Assembly: GCA_036563875.1 (NCBI GenBank)
Contig: DATCLO010000192.1
Span: 1-15,396 of the forward strand
DNA from: ZC4RG29 sp036563875
Lineage (GTDB): Bacteria; Bacteroidota; Bacteroidia; Cytophagales; Cyclobacteriaceae
Length of the DNA stretch: 15,396 bases
Direction: 5' to 3'
Below, in pieces: positions 8,119 to 15,396 of this stretch. The notes beneath the pieces are model-generated. The model worked only from the letters and a program-made list of their open reading frames with translations. It did no database searches and had not been told where the DNA came from. Each line of letters starts with the position of its first letter. Position 1 is the stretch's first letter. Position numbers and translations under genes: made by a program.

Positions 8119-10389
8119 TCATTCGTCATTCGACAGTGAGAATACCACATATCCCTTTGGCAAAGCTCCCTCCTTCTTCGAATGATTGTAGCTGTCTGGT
8201 CCAAAATTACCAGTAGCATTAATTACAAGGTAATCTTTTCCCTTAAAGGTATACATGCTGGGCTGCGCATTGGACTCATGACTCAGTGTAGTCTCCCACA
8301 AAATCTCACCGTTGTCTGCGTCGAACGCGTAAAGCTTACCGCCCTTGGCGGTGGCGAAAACAACACCTGTGGATGTAACAATCATGCCCTTCCTTAATGT
8401 GCCGCTTGGAGCGCCTTTGGTCTTATCTCCCTGAACGAAGGCCGAATCTTCCCCAACCGGCTGTTGCCACTTGATTGTACCGTTGTTCAGGTCGTACGCG
8501 AGTATCTTTGACCAAGGCGGAGATAACAAGCCCATCCAATCAAGTCCATAGTCGGTGGTGTAACGGTCTGCCGGGTGGTCCACGTCCGGAGGATAGTCCA
8601 TCATGGCCTGTGCTTTCTGCGCATCCGGCCTGATCTCAACACCGCCTGAGTCTACAACTGGTCCTGTTACCTTCGTACTCGTTTCGGGCCATCCCCGGAA
8701 CGCAAAACTGCGTGGGTTACCCCCAAGATAGAGGTACAGTGCTCTCAATGTTCCCTCATCGACATGCACAAATCCGGGCATCGGTCCCTTCCCGTTGACC
8801 ACGGTATTCCGAAAATCACTCCAGAAAAGCCGTTGACCTACACCCACGAGCGATGGCGCTGATCCACCCTGCATGTTCTCACCATGACAGGTCTGACAGG
8901 AGGAAGAGTACAGCGACTTCACTCTCTTTACTTGACTCTCAGACAGATCGATTTTTGGCGGCCCTACTTTTTCCAGCTTATAGATGGACGCATATTCCTG
9001 GGTGAGAATATACATTATGCCGTTCTTCGGATCCGCGGCGGTATTGCCATAGTTAGCACCACCCAACGCCCCAGGCATCATGATGGTCTCATACTTATCG
9101 GATGGCGGAACATACAAACCTGATTTCGCGGTTTCCAGTCTCTTATACCAATGCTGCTTGACGCTATCTGAAAAGTAGGGATTCAATGTCTCCTTCGTCA
9201 CTTCATGACGTGTGAAATCCGGGAGCGTTGATATAGGTTGGGTGGGCCACGATTGCTCGCCGGGCATTTCACTTTTTGGGAAGGGCCTTTCCTCCACCGG
9301 AAACAACGGCTCACCCGTTACCCTGTCGAACACGAACACGAAGCCATGCTTGGTAGCGATGGCAACGGCGTCGACGCTTTTTCCATCACGCTTTACTGTC
9401 AACAGCTGAGGAGCGGACGCGAGATCATAATCCCAGAGGTCGTGATGCACTGTCTGATAATGCCACAACCGTTCGCCGGTACGGGCATTCAGCGCCACGA
9501 GGCAATTTCCAAAAAGATTGGCACCTATTCGATCGGCACCGTAATAGTCGTATGTGGGAGAGCCGACCGGCAGATATGCTATCCCCCGGGCTGTGTCGAC
9601 TGTTATCTCGCTCCATACATTGGCTCCACCAACATACTTATAAGCGTCCTTGGGCCAGGTGTCATAGCCGTATTCTCCCGGATGCGGAATGGTATGAAAT
9701 GTCCACTCAAGTTTACCGGTCACCACGTTGTAGGCCCTCACGTGGCCCGGTGCGGAAAAATAACCCTCTCCCGGGGCTGAACCGATAATTAACAACGTAT
9801 CATAGATAACGCCCGGCATCATGGATTGTATTCGGGTGATCGAGGTTGGATCGCGATCCAGGCCTTCTCTCAAGTCCACATAGCCGTCCTTGCCAAAGCT
9901 CATGATCGACTTTCCGGTTACAGCATCGATGGCTTGCAAGGTGTGATTCAAGGTGAACAGGAGACGTTTATCTTTCTTGTCCTTACTTTCCCAGTAGTTC
10001 AGGCCCCTTCTTGTTATTCCTCTCAACTTGGTATGAATCCATATCTCCTTGCCAGTTGCTATATTCACAGCAATCAGCGATGAATTCTTTCCCAAGACGT
10101 ACATTATCGAGTCGACGATAATGGGATTGAAAAAATAAAAATCATTGCCTTCCGACGGATAGATCCACGAGACTTTCAGCCGATGGACGTTGTCTTTGGT
10201 AATTTCGGAAGCCTGAAAATATCTGGACTGTTCCGGAGAGCCGCCGTAATGTGGCCATGATGCAGGCACATGGGAGGAGCCACCTGAATGACACCCCATG
10301 TTAAAAAACGCAGGCATCAAGACGATGAGTATAATAGAAATGCGCTTGGGTATCTTATTTAGAATTGAAACCAATGCGTACAGCGTCAT
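8119..10389 (-). CDS. PQQ-dependent sugar dehydrogenase (mGDH-like) with inserted cytochrome c domain, predicted lipoprotein
   Basis: The chosen start is the ATG at 10389 (756 residues). A longer frame from 10554 would overlap GH43 by 164 bases and bury the signal peptide. MTLYALVSILNK is followed by a hydrophobic stretch and NMGC, so Cys33 is a likely lipidation site, although Asn at -3 is unusual. Residues about 44-470 and 612-756 form the eight-bladed quinoprotein propeller, with repeated W-motif blades such as VTGKLEWTF and ARTGERLWHY. The HHDLWDYDL segment at 315 is typical of glucose-dehydrogenase-type PQQ enzymes. A class I cytochrome c is inserted at about 485-560, with haem site CQTCH (C498, C501, H502) and probable axial Met537. 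Family role: oxidation of aldoses to lactones in the periplasm, passing electrons through the haem to a respiratory acceptor. It starts one base after the GH43 stop, so translation is probably coupled. The substrate is not readable, and no PQQ-synthesis gene is present here. Confidence 0.88.
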   Translation of the reverse strand: MTLYALVSILNKIPKRISIILIVLMPAFFNMGCHSGGSSHVPASWPHYGGSPEQSRYFQASEITKDNVHRLKVSWIYPSEGNDFYFFNPIIVDSIMYVLGKNSSLIAVNIATGKEIWIHTKLRGITRRGLNYWESKDKKDKRLLFTLNHTLQAIDAVTGKSIMSFGKDGYVDLREGLDRDPTSITRIQSMMPGVIYDTLLIIGSAPGEGYFSAPGHVRAYNVVTGKLEWTFHTIPHPGEYGYDTWPKDAYKYVGGANVWSEITVDTARGIAYLPVGSPTYDYYGADRIGANLFGNCLVALNARTGERLWHYQTVHHDLWDYDLASAPQLLTVKRDGKSVDAVAIATKHGFVFVFDRVTGEPLFPVEERPFPKSEMPGEQSWPTQPISTLPDFTRHEVTKETLNPYFSDSVKQHWYKRLETAKSGLYVPPSDKYETIMMPGALGGANYGNTAADPKNGIMYILTQEYASIYKLEKVGPPKIDLSESQVKRVKSLYSSSCQTCHGENMQGGSAPSLVGVGQRLFWSDFRNTVVNGKGPMPGFVHVDEGTLRALYLYLGGNPRSFAFRGWPETSTKVTGPVVDSGGVEIRPDAQKAQAMMDYPPDVDHPADRYTTDYGLDWMGLLSPPWSKILAYDLNNGTIKWQQPVGEDSAFVQGDKTKGAPSGTLRKGMIVTSTGVVFATAKGGKLYAFDADNGEILWETTLSHESNAQPSMYTFKGKDYLVINATGNFGPDSYNHSKKEGALPKGYVVFSLSNDE

Positions 10390-10393
10390 ATCA
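10387..10393 (-). promoter_or_regulatory. Stop-start junction TGA-T-ATG coupling GH43 to the PQQ dehydrogenase
   Basis: On the - strand the GH43 stop TGA (10393-10391) is followed by a single T and the dehydrogenase ATG (10389-10387). Upstream of this ATG there is only GH43 coding sequence and no separate ribosome-binding site. Re-initiation by ribosomes that finish GH43 is the simplest reading, which implies co-expression of the two products. Confidence 0.7.
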
Positions 10394-12142
10394 ATTTGGA
10401 ATGGCATCGTTTGCCGAGGTGGCATATAACCCCAGAAGGCACCCCGTAAAACCTCCTGCAACATTTGTCGAAAGAATATCACCAGAGACCGTACCCCCCA
10501 CGGTCGTGAACTCGCCTTCATCGGTTGAGTAACTGAAAGTATAGGCATCTCCATTTGCTTCCACCTTTAGACGAACAGGTTTTTTGATATCAATCGTGGC
10601 ACTCCCGAGTATCTTGCTGACTATCTCTCTGCTTCCCCTTTCCTTAAGTTCATTTCGCTGCAGCACAAGAACGTAGTCATTGTCCTTCTTTGTGATACCA
10701 AAAACATAGTTGAAGGCTTCACTTTGAAGGCAGACAATGCCCGCCAGGTCTTTCGATGAGTTCGGCTTGTATTCCAATGTAGTGGTGAACGAGAAGCTAT
10801 TATGCTGCTGGCGATAAAATAACGTGGACGTTGGTTTGAGCTCCTTAATATTCGCATCAATAGGATTTATGGCAAGTCCCTTCTTTGTTCTGGCAATGAA
10901 CGCTTCACGCGGGCCGCGTAGCCCAATCCACCTGTAGTCCAACTTCTCTGACGTGAAATTCTCCGTGTACGTAAAGTTTCCATTCGGAAAGAAGCCATCC
11001 TTGCCGGTCTTGTTCTCTACACCGGCAGGCATCTTCAGTTTCGGTTTCATCGGCACCAGCCCATTCACAAAGACAGGAAATTCACCCGACCAGTCGACTG
11101 GAAGAATGAACGTTTCGCGGCCAATGTTGACACGATCCTTCTCATTTGGTCGAATGGCAAGGAACACACCATAGTATTTGTTATCCGGTCCAAGGACCAG
11201 ATCGGCGTGACCTGCCCAATCTACTTTGTTTGACCTGTCCTTTGCAAAGTATCTCTGGGTAAGAATTGGGTTACCCGGTGCCGGCACGTAAGGGCCTTTC
11301 ACATTATCGCTTACGAAAATCACTTCACTATGCCAGCCACCGGTTCCTCCCTCGGCACACATCAAATAGTACCGACCGTTCTTCTTGTACAAATGGGGCG
11401 CTTCAATCCAAATGGGTTGTTCAGATATGTCAACGCCTCCGTCAACTATGATCTTGTCAGTGCCGGGTATAACCTTATCGGTATTGACATCGTATTCCCA
11501 AATCTTTATGACCCGGTGACCGCGGTAGAGTTCCTTGCCTGGGTCGGGCGCATCATTGTGCACCACATAGCCTTTACCGTCATCATCAAAAAATAGTGAA
11601 GGATCAATTCCGTTAAATGCCAGCTTTATCGGGTCGCTCCAGCCTTGCATAGGGTCTTTTGTTTTCACGACGAAATTTCCCAACCCTCCCGCAAATGCGG
11701 TATTGATCACGTAAAACGTGTCGTTGTGCGGATTGTACGTGATGCCCGGAGCATATACACCGGCGCTTATTCCCGTATCGTGCACATCGAGTTGCGTAGT
11801 GCGGTCAAGTACATGACCAATCTGTGTCCAGTTAACGAGGTCTTTTGAATGAAAGATTGGAATGCCGGGAAACATCGCGAATGAGGAACAGACCAAATAG
11901 TAGTCGTCCCCTTTACGTGTGATAGCGGGATCCGGATAACATCCCTGAAGGATGGGGTTATAAAATTCGCCTTCCTCCAGAGGATTGTCTTTGTATACCT
12001 GGTCATTTCCCTGGTATATCACGTTGGAAAACACTGGCGCACCTTTCGACGGCCTGACTTGGGGCTGCGCTTTCAGGTGAAGCGCTGACACTACAACCAA
12101 CATCACGGTGGCTGATGCGAGAATTACCTTCAGTTTGTTCAT
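10391..12142 (-). CDS. GH43 family glycosidase, beta-xylosidase/alpha-L-arabinofuranosidase type
   Basis: The chosen start is the ATG at 12142 (583 residues); a TTG at 12157 would add five residues ahead of a good signal peptide (MNKLKVILASATVMLVVVSA, cut near LKAQ). Residues about 55-365 are a five-bladed GH43 propeller with all three carboxylates: general base D71 in CYPDPAI, pKa-tuning D180 in GIDPSLF, and general acid E247 in WIEAPHLY. The segment around 86-115 (SSFAMFPGIPIFHSKDLVNW) is typical of XynB-like beta-xylosidases. Residues about 395-580 form the C-terminal concanavalin-like beta-sandwich (GH43_C2 type) that completes the active site in that group. The product should be periplasmic and release xylose or arabinose from xylan oligosaccharides. 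It lies 106 bases after the esterase gene and one base before the dehydrogenase. Exact specificity among xylosidase, arabinofuranosidase and dual activity cannot be decided from sequence alone. Confidence 0.93.
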   Translation of the reverse strand: MNKLKVILASATVMLVVVSALHLKAQPQVRPSKGAPVFSNVIYQGNDQVYKDNPLEEGEFYNPILQGCYPDPAITRKGDDYYLVCSSFAMFPGIPIFHSKDLVNWTQIGHVLDRTTQLDVHDTGISAGVYAPGITYNPHNDTFYVINTAFAGGLGNFVVKTKDPMQGWSDPIKLAFNGIDPSLFFDDDGKGYVVHNDAPDPGKELYRGHRVIKIWEYDVNTDKVIPGTDKIIVDGGVDISEQPIWIEAPHLYKKNGRYYLMCAEGGTGGWHSEVIFVSDNVKGPYVPAPGNPILTQRYFAKDRSNKVDWAGHADLVLGPDNKYYGVFLAIRPNEKDRVNIGRETFILPVDWSGEFPVFVNGLVPMKPKLKMPAGVENKTGKDGFFPNGNFTYTENFTSEKLDYRWIGLRGPREAFIARTKKGLAINPIDANIKELKPTSTLFYRQQHNSFSFTTTLEYKPNSSKDLAGIVCLQSEAFNYVFGITKKDNDYVLVLQRNELKERGSREIVSKILGSATIDIKKPVRLKVEANGDAYTFSYSTDEGEFTTVGGTVSGDILSTNVAGGFTGCLLGLYATSANDAIPN

Positions 12143-12248
12143 GGCACAAATTAGCAAGTAGTTACAAGGAGTACGCGCTTTTCATCCTCGCAGGATTTTG
12201 GTTCTAATCCTACTCTGTCGACTGATAAGCTTGTATCCTGAAGTGGCT

Positions 12249-13367
12249 TCAATCGCGAAACAGCAGCGGCGCGAGTTGATAGAGGCTTCTTCTCCAGGTC
12301 TGAAACTCGTGGGCTGTACCTTCAGAAATGTATGACACCACATTGAATCCAGCCTTCTTAAGTTCTTCGGTCGCTGTCTTTATGCGCTCCGGCCTTTCCT
12401 TGCTGCCGCAACTGAGGAAGATCAACTTTACTTTCGACTTGTCCTTAATGTCTTCCGGTGAATAAATACCGCCACTCAACAGCGCATAATGTGAGAAGAC
12501 ATCCGGCTTGTTCAAAGTAATAAGACGCGTTTCCATTCCACCCATTGACAGTCCGGCCATGGCGCGGTTAGGCTGATCGGTAAGCGTACGGAAATTGGCG
12601 TCAATGTAAGGAATCAATTCATCGACGAGTACAGTTTGGAACGGCGTAATATCAAACTGGCGCAGTTGCCCAAACTTGATTTCGTTCGTCATCCCATATG
12701 TCATGACAATGATGAAAGGCTTAATCTTCCCTTCGGCGATCAGGTTGTCCATGATCAGGTTGGCTCGTCCCTGGTTGGTCCACGCCGTTTCATCTTCGCC
12801 CCAGCCATGCTGAAGGTACAATACCGGATAGCGCTTGTTCAGATCTTTGTGGTAATCGGGAGGCAGATACACAAAAGCACGACGCGATGTGCCCGTACTC
12901 TTTGAAGGGAAAAGTACCTGCACAACCTGCCCATGCGGTACGTCCTTCAACGCATAAAAGTCCTGGTCGTGAGCAGGAATTTCGATACCACTTTCCCATC
13001 GTACCGAACCGTAGAAGTTGAGTGTACCCGGATCATTGAATTTACCACCGTCGATGAAGACGTGATAGTAGTGAAATCCTTCATCGAGCGGACCTTCAGT
13101 TGTTCCTGTCCAGTATCCGTCCTCGCCTTTCGTGAGTTTGGTACCACCTCTTCCGCCAAGTCCAAGGCTTACTTTCACGCTATCTGCCGCTGGGGCATGA
13201 ATCCGAAAGCGGGCGTAGCCTTGCGAGTTAACCTGCGGGTATTCCTGACCCGGTTGATTCAATACGGACGGTTTAAAGTCTTCCTTGATGGGCGATGGGT
13301 CGCTCTGCGCAAGGCAGAATGACGTAATCATCGCCAGTGCTGTGGCGAAAATGTGGTGACGCATCAT
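12249..13367 (-). CDS. CE1-type secreted carbohydrate esterase (feruloyl/acetyl-xylan esterase-like) with N-terminal E-set domain
   Basis: 372 residues from the first of two adjacent ATGs (13367 or 13364). The signal peptide is MMRHHIFATALAMITSFCLA, cut near AQS. Residues about 30-140 form an immunoglobulin-like E-set/CBM48-like domain common in Bacteroidota CE1 esterases. Residues about 145-372 are an esterase-D-like alpha/beta hydrolase. The nucleophile elbow is GLSMGG (Ser274), the oxyanion region is LQHGWGEDE near 185, and the catalytic His is H353 in GTAHEF. The acid position, usually Asp in this family, falls at CGSKERPE, making E324 the best candidate. Family role: removal of feruloyl or acetyl groups from xylan side chains, making the backbone accessible. 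It lies between GH115 and GH43 genes, which fits xylan side-chain removal. Feruloyl versus acetyl preference is not decided by the sequence. Confidence 0.9.
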   Translation of the reverse strand: MMRHHIFATALAMITSFCLAQSDPSPIKEDFKPSVLNQPGQEYPQVNSQGYARFRIHAPAADSVKVSLGLGGRGGTKLTKGEDGYWTGTTEGPLDEGFHYYHVFIDGGKFNDPGTLNFYGSVRWESGIEIPAHDQDFYALKDVPHGQVVQVLFPSKSTGTSRRAFVYLPPDYHKDLNKRYPVLYLQHGWGEDETAWTNQGRANLIMDNLIAEGKIKPFIIVMTYGMTNEIKFGQLRQFDITPFQTVLVDELIPYIDANFRTLTDQPNRAMAGLSMGGMETRLITLNKPDVFSHYALLSGGIYSPEDIKDKSKVKLIFLSCGSKERPERIKTATEELKKAGFNVVSYISEGTAHEFQTWRRSLYQLAPLLFRD

Positions 13368-13514
13368 GATTATTTATAGAGTAGTTGGTTTCGGAAGAAC
13401 TGTCCCTCGCCTGTCCGACTTTTCAACACGCCCTGGCCCTCTCACACATTGATAACTGGCGTAGGATAAGTGTCTTTTTTACAATTATATGGAAAATCAA
13501 AGAGATAGTGATGG

Positions 13515-13550
13515 CCTCGGGGAAAAATATTGAACCCCTATCCCCTGAGG
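13515..13550 (-). terminator. Weak GC-rich hairpin downstream of the GH115 gene
   Basis: CCTCGGGG (13515-13522) can pair with CCCC-T-GAGG (13542-13550), an 8-bp stem with one bulged base and a 19-base loop. It lies about 60 bases past the GH115 stop and inside the 243-base gap before the esterase gene. There is no convincing T-run, so terminator function is uncertain. I saw no strong Bacteroidota-type promoter (TTTG with TAnnTTTG) in the rest of the gap, so it is open whether the esterase has its own promoter. Confidence 0.3.
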
Positions 13551-13610
13551 TTGCCGTTCATCACAAGAGAAAGATGATGGTCGCCCGGGATAAAGTACTG
13601 CGACTACTGC

Positions 13611-15396
13611 CTATTGTCCATTGAAACGACTTTGGGGAGGTCCGAGATAACACTGCGCATCCGTACCGGCTTTGTGTAATATTATCTTTTGCAACACGAG
13701 ACCTGGCTCCACCATCCAATACCTTATGGTATGTTTTCCGGGTGAGAGTGCTTTGCTGGTGACAACCCGCTTCATGATGTTGTCTGTGACTGCATCGTTC
13801 CACCATTTCGGATAGGTCCAATCGGCAGCAGTGGCATCTTTGTGAAGGTTCTCGACAACAGGCTCAGCGCCATCAATTGAAAACGCAAACAACAATCCGT
13901 CGTCTTTTTGAAAATTCAATGTGGGCGAAAACCACGCCTCGAGAAAATACTCACCGGAGTCGAGCAACACGATTTCATATTCCAGGTAAGGTCCTTTACC
14001 GGGTGTTTGCGGTGTTGATGTAACAGGAGTCGTGGTTATTGCAGAACCCGTACGTCCAAGATTCGGGATCACCTCCCAGGTGTTGATTTTCGATCCCACT
14101 GCTCTCTGATAATTCACTGCGTCAATGCTGACAACACCGGCATTCTCGACAAATCCCGATACACCGAGCGGTACGTTTTGGCGCACCGGAACACTGATAT
14201 TGATTTCGCGTCCCGCGCCTGAAAGAGTAATCGTGCCTTCCGTCACATCCGCGGGTATTCTGGTCCAGTCGATGCTTACATAAACTCTCTCGTCAAACTT
14301 AACCGTACCTGCTGTCGCAGAAAGTTTTATCCATTCCTCTTTCGGCGTGATCGTGTAGCGAAGCGGTTCGAGACCTGTGTTGAAGATTTCCACAAAATAC
14401 TTTTGATCGTTAAGCGGATCAAATGGAGTAAAGGTTCGGCTTGGGGGACCGAAAGGTCGACGCGTCCTTACAGGACTCTCCAGCACAAAGCCAAGTCCCG
14501 CCTCGCGCTTGGTCTGGATATAGGAAACTTCGGGCATCTTATTGACGGCCGGGTCATTCCAGCTCACGTGCCCCATGTGCGTCTGGTTCATGATGTGATT
14601 CCATTTACCACCAGCAAGTTCTTCGTGGTGATACCGGGTCAGCTCAGCATCCTTAAAGAACAGTTCTTTCGTCCTGTCAGCGTAAAAATTCGTCGAGGCA
14701 CGATCCTGCATGCGGTGCAGTCGGTTCTTCGCCGCGCACAAATACATTTCGTTCATGTTCGCGCACGCCTCCACGGGATACATCACCAACTGATAGTAGG
14801 CATCCTGCGCTTCGGATGGCAATTGTTCCTGTATTTTCTTTGCCTGTGCAAGGAGGTCGTTGTACTCAGCCACCACACGTTCGGCCTCGTTGTATTCCAC
14901 CAGACTATAAGTATTTGGAGCCAGAAGTTCAGGCTTTCTGCGCGCATTATATTTTGTGTAGAGGCTGAGAATACTTCCGATTGGCGTAGCGAATTGTGAT
15001 CCGAACACCTCATCTGCCCATTGCTTGTAGTATTGCTGAACCGCATTAGCGCTGTAGCGATTGGGGTCCCAGGCATAGTCGAGGAAAAAGCTGATCGGTA
15101 GGTCCATGGGTTTGAGGTCACCCACGTTGGTCAGCCAAATCTCCCTTACACCATACTCGTATGTAAGCCGCATCTGTTCAAACACTCGTTCAATCTGAAC
15201 TGTGTTAAGCCACTTGTAGCTTCGAGGTCCACCGACAAAATCAAAATGGTAGTACATACCGTATCCACCCTTGCGAGGTTTCGCATTTACAGAAGGAAGG
15301 ATCCTGACGTGACCCCAGTTGTCGTCACACAACAGCAAGGTCACATCATCGGGCACGCGCATACCTTTGTCGTAATAATCCTGAACCTCCTTATAC
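13611..15396 (-). CDS. GH115 xylan alpha-1,2-glucuronidase (5' end missing)
   Basis: The frame stays open through the right edge, with eleven codons before the Met at 15362, so the start lies outside the window. The visible part is 594 residues, numbered from the edge. It opens inside the catalytic barrel: the family-typical VPDDVTLLLCDDNWG (14-28), then YYHFDFVGGPRSYKWLNT (48-65) and VGDLKPMDLPI (91-101). A helical region follows (about 112-280), rich in Tyr, Glu and Arg, then a beta-sandwich stretch, and from about 415 the C-terminal GH115 domain, an all-beta carbohydrate-binding-like module. Family role: removal of glucuronic acid or 4-O-methylglucuronic acid from xylan, acting on internal as well as terminal residues. 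It is the first visible gene of the - strand run, 243 bases ahead of the esterase. The missing part would include the signal peptide and N-terminal domain. Confidence 0.95.
   Translation of the reverse strand, partial: YKEVQDYYDKGMRVPDDVTLLLCDDNWGHVRILPSVNAKPRKGGYGMYYHFDFVGGPRSYKWLNTVQIERVFEQMRLTYEYGVREIWLTNVGDLKPMDLPISFFLDYAWDPNRYSANAVQQYYKQWADEVFGSQFATPIGSILSLYTKYNARRKPELLAPNTYSLVEYNEAERVVAEYNDLLAQAKKIQEQLPSEAQDAYYQLVMYPVEACANMNEMYLCAAKNRLHRMQDRASTNFYADRTKELFFKDAELTRYHHEELAGGKWNHIMNQTHMGHVSWNDPAVNKMPEVSYIQTKREAGLGFVLESPVRTRRPFGPPSRTFTPFDPLNDQKYFVEIFNTGLEPLRYTITPKEEWIKLSATAGTVKFDERVYVSIDWTRIPADVTEGTITLSGAGREINISVPVRQNVPLGVSGFVENAGVVSIDAVNYQRAVGSKINTWEVIPNLGRTGSAITTTPVTSTPQTPGKGPYLEYEIVLLDSGEYFLEAWFSPTLNFQKDDGLLFAFSIDGAEPVVENLHKDATAADWTYPKWWNDAVTDNIMKRVVTSKALSPGKHTIRYWMVEPGLVLQKIILHKAGTDAQCYLGPPQSRFNGQ

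Noticed and set aside
10390..10554. N-terminal extension of the PQQ dehydrogenase frame to 10554
   Set aside because: It lies entirely over the GH43 3' end, has no signal-like character, and would place the obvious signal peptide in the interior. The ATG at 10389 gives a clean lipoprotein start.
12143..12157. TTG start adding five residues to GH43
   Set aside because: The ATG at 12142 starts directly with a positively charged signal-peptide n-region; the extension adds nothing.
12192..12211. Six-base inverted repeat AGGATT/AATCCT between the esterase and GH43 genes
   Set aside because: The stem is short and AT-containing with no T-run, and such repeats are expected by chance in a 106-base gap.
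13385..13624. Open frame on the + strand in the GH115-esterase gap (79 codons)
   Set aside because: It has no recognisable domain, runs into the GH115 3' end on the opposite strand, and no promoter or start context supports it.

Overview
This window looks like part of a polysaccharide-utilisation locus (PUL) from a free-living member of the Bacteroidota. Evidence for this is an adjacent SusC/SusD-type outer-membrane pair, AT-rich start regions without clear Shine-Dalgarno sequences, several secreted or lipoprotein carbohydrate enzymes, and roughly balanced base composition. A Cytophagales-like soil or aquatic organism is plausible, but this is only an inference.

Layout. The left third, on the + strand, holds a SusC-like TonB-dependent transporter cut by the left edge (1-3061) and a SusD-like surface lipoprotein (3115-4764). 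Its visible N-terminus is an STN signalling domain. A 16-bp inverted repeat (4793-4832) separates this pair from six genes on the - strand that converge on it. In transcription order, right to left, these are: a GH115 alpha-glucuronidase cut by the right edge (13611-15396), a CE1-type esterase (12249-13367), a GH43 beta-xylosidase/arabinofuranosidase-like enzyme (10391-12142), a PQQ-dependent sugar dehydrogenase with an inserted cytochrome c (8119-10389), a bicupin protein with a C-terminal ABM-like ferredoxin fold (6916-8097), and a bicupin fused to an SMP-30/gluconolactonase propeller (4910-6838).

How they may work together. GH115, CE1 and GH43 are the side-chain and backbone activities expected for acidic, esterified arabinoglucuronoxylan, and SusC/SusD would import the oligosaccharides. 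The unusual part is the second half of the - strand run. The GH43 stop and the dehydrogenase start are one base apart (TGA-T-ATG), and the dehydrogenase is followed by a lactonase-type protein. This suggests an envelope-located route in which released aldoses are oxidised to aldonolactones by a PQQ/haem enzyme and hydrolysed by an SMP-30 lactonase, with two bicupin proteins of unknown role. In each bicupin protein one of the two cupin copies has lost metal ligands: the first copy in one gene and the second copy in the other. The sugar-oxidation pathway is inference; the gene order, domain content and residue losses are read from the sequence.

No rRNA, tRNA, CRISPR array, insertion sequence, integrase or attachment site was seen. 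No stretch of 300 bases lacks a gene; the longest non-coding gap is 243 bases (13368-13610).
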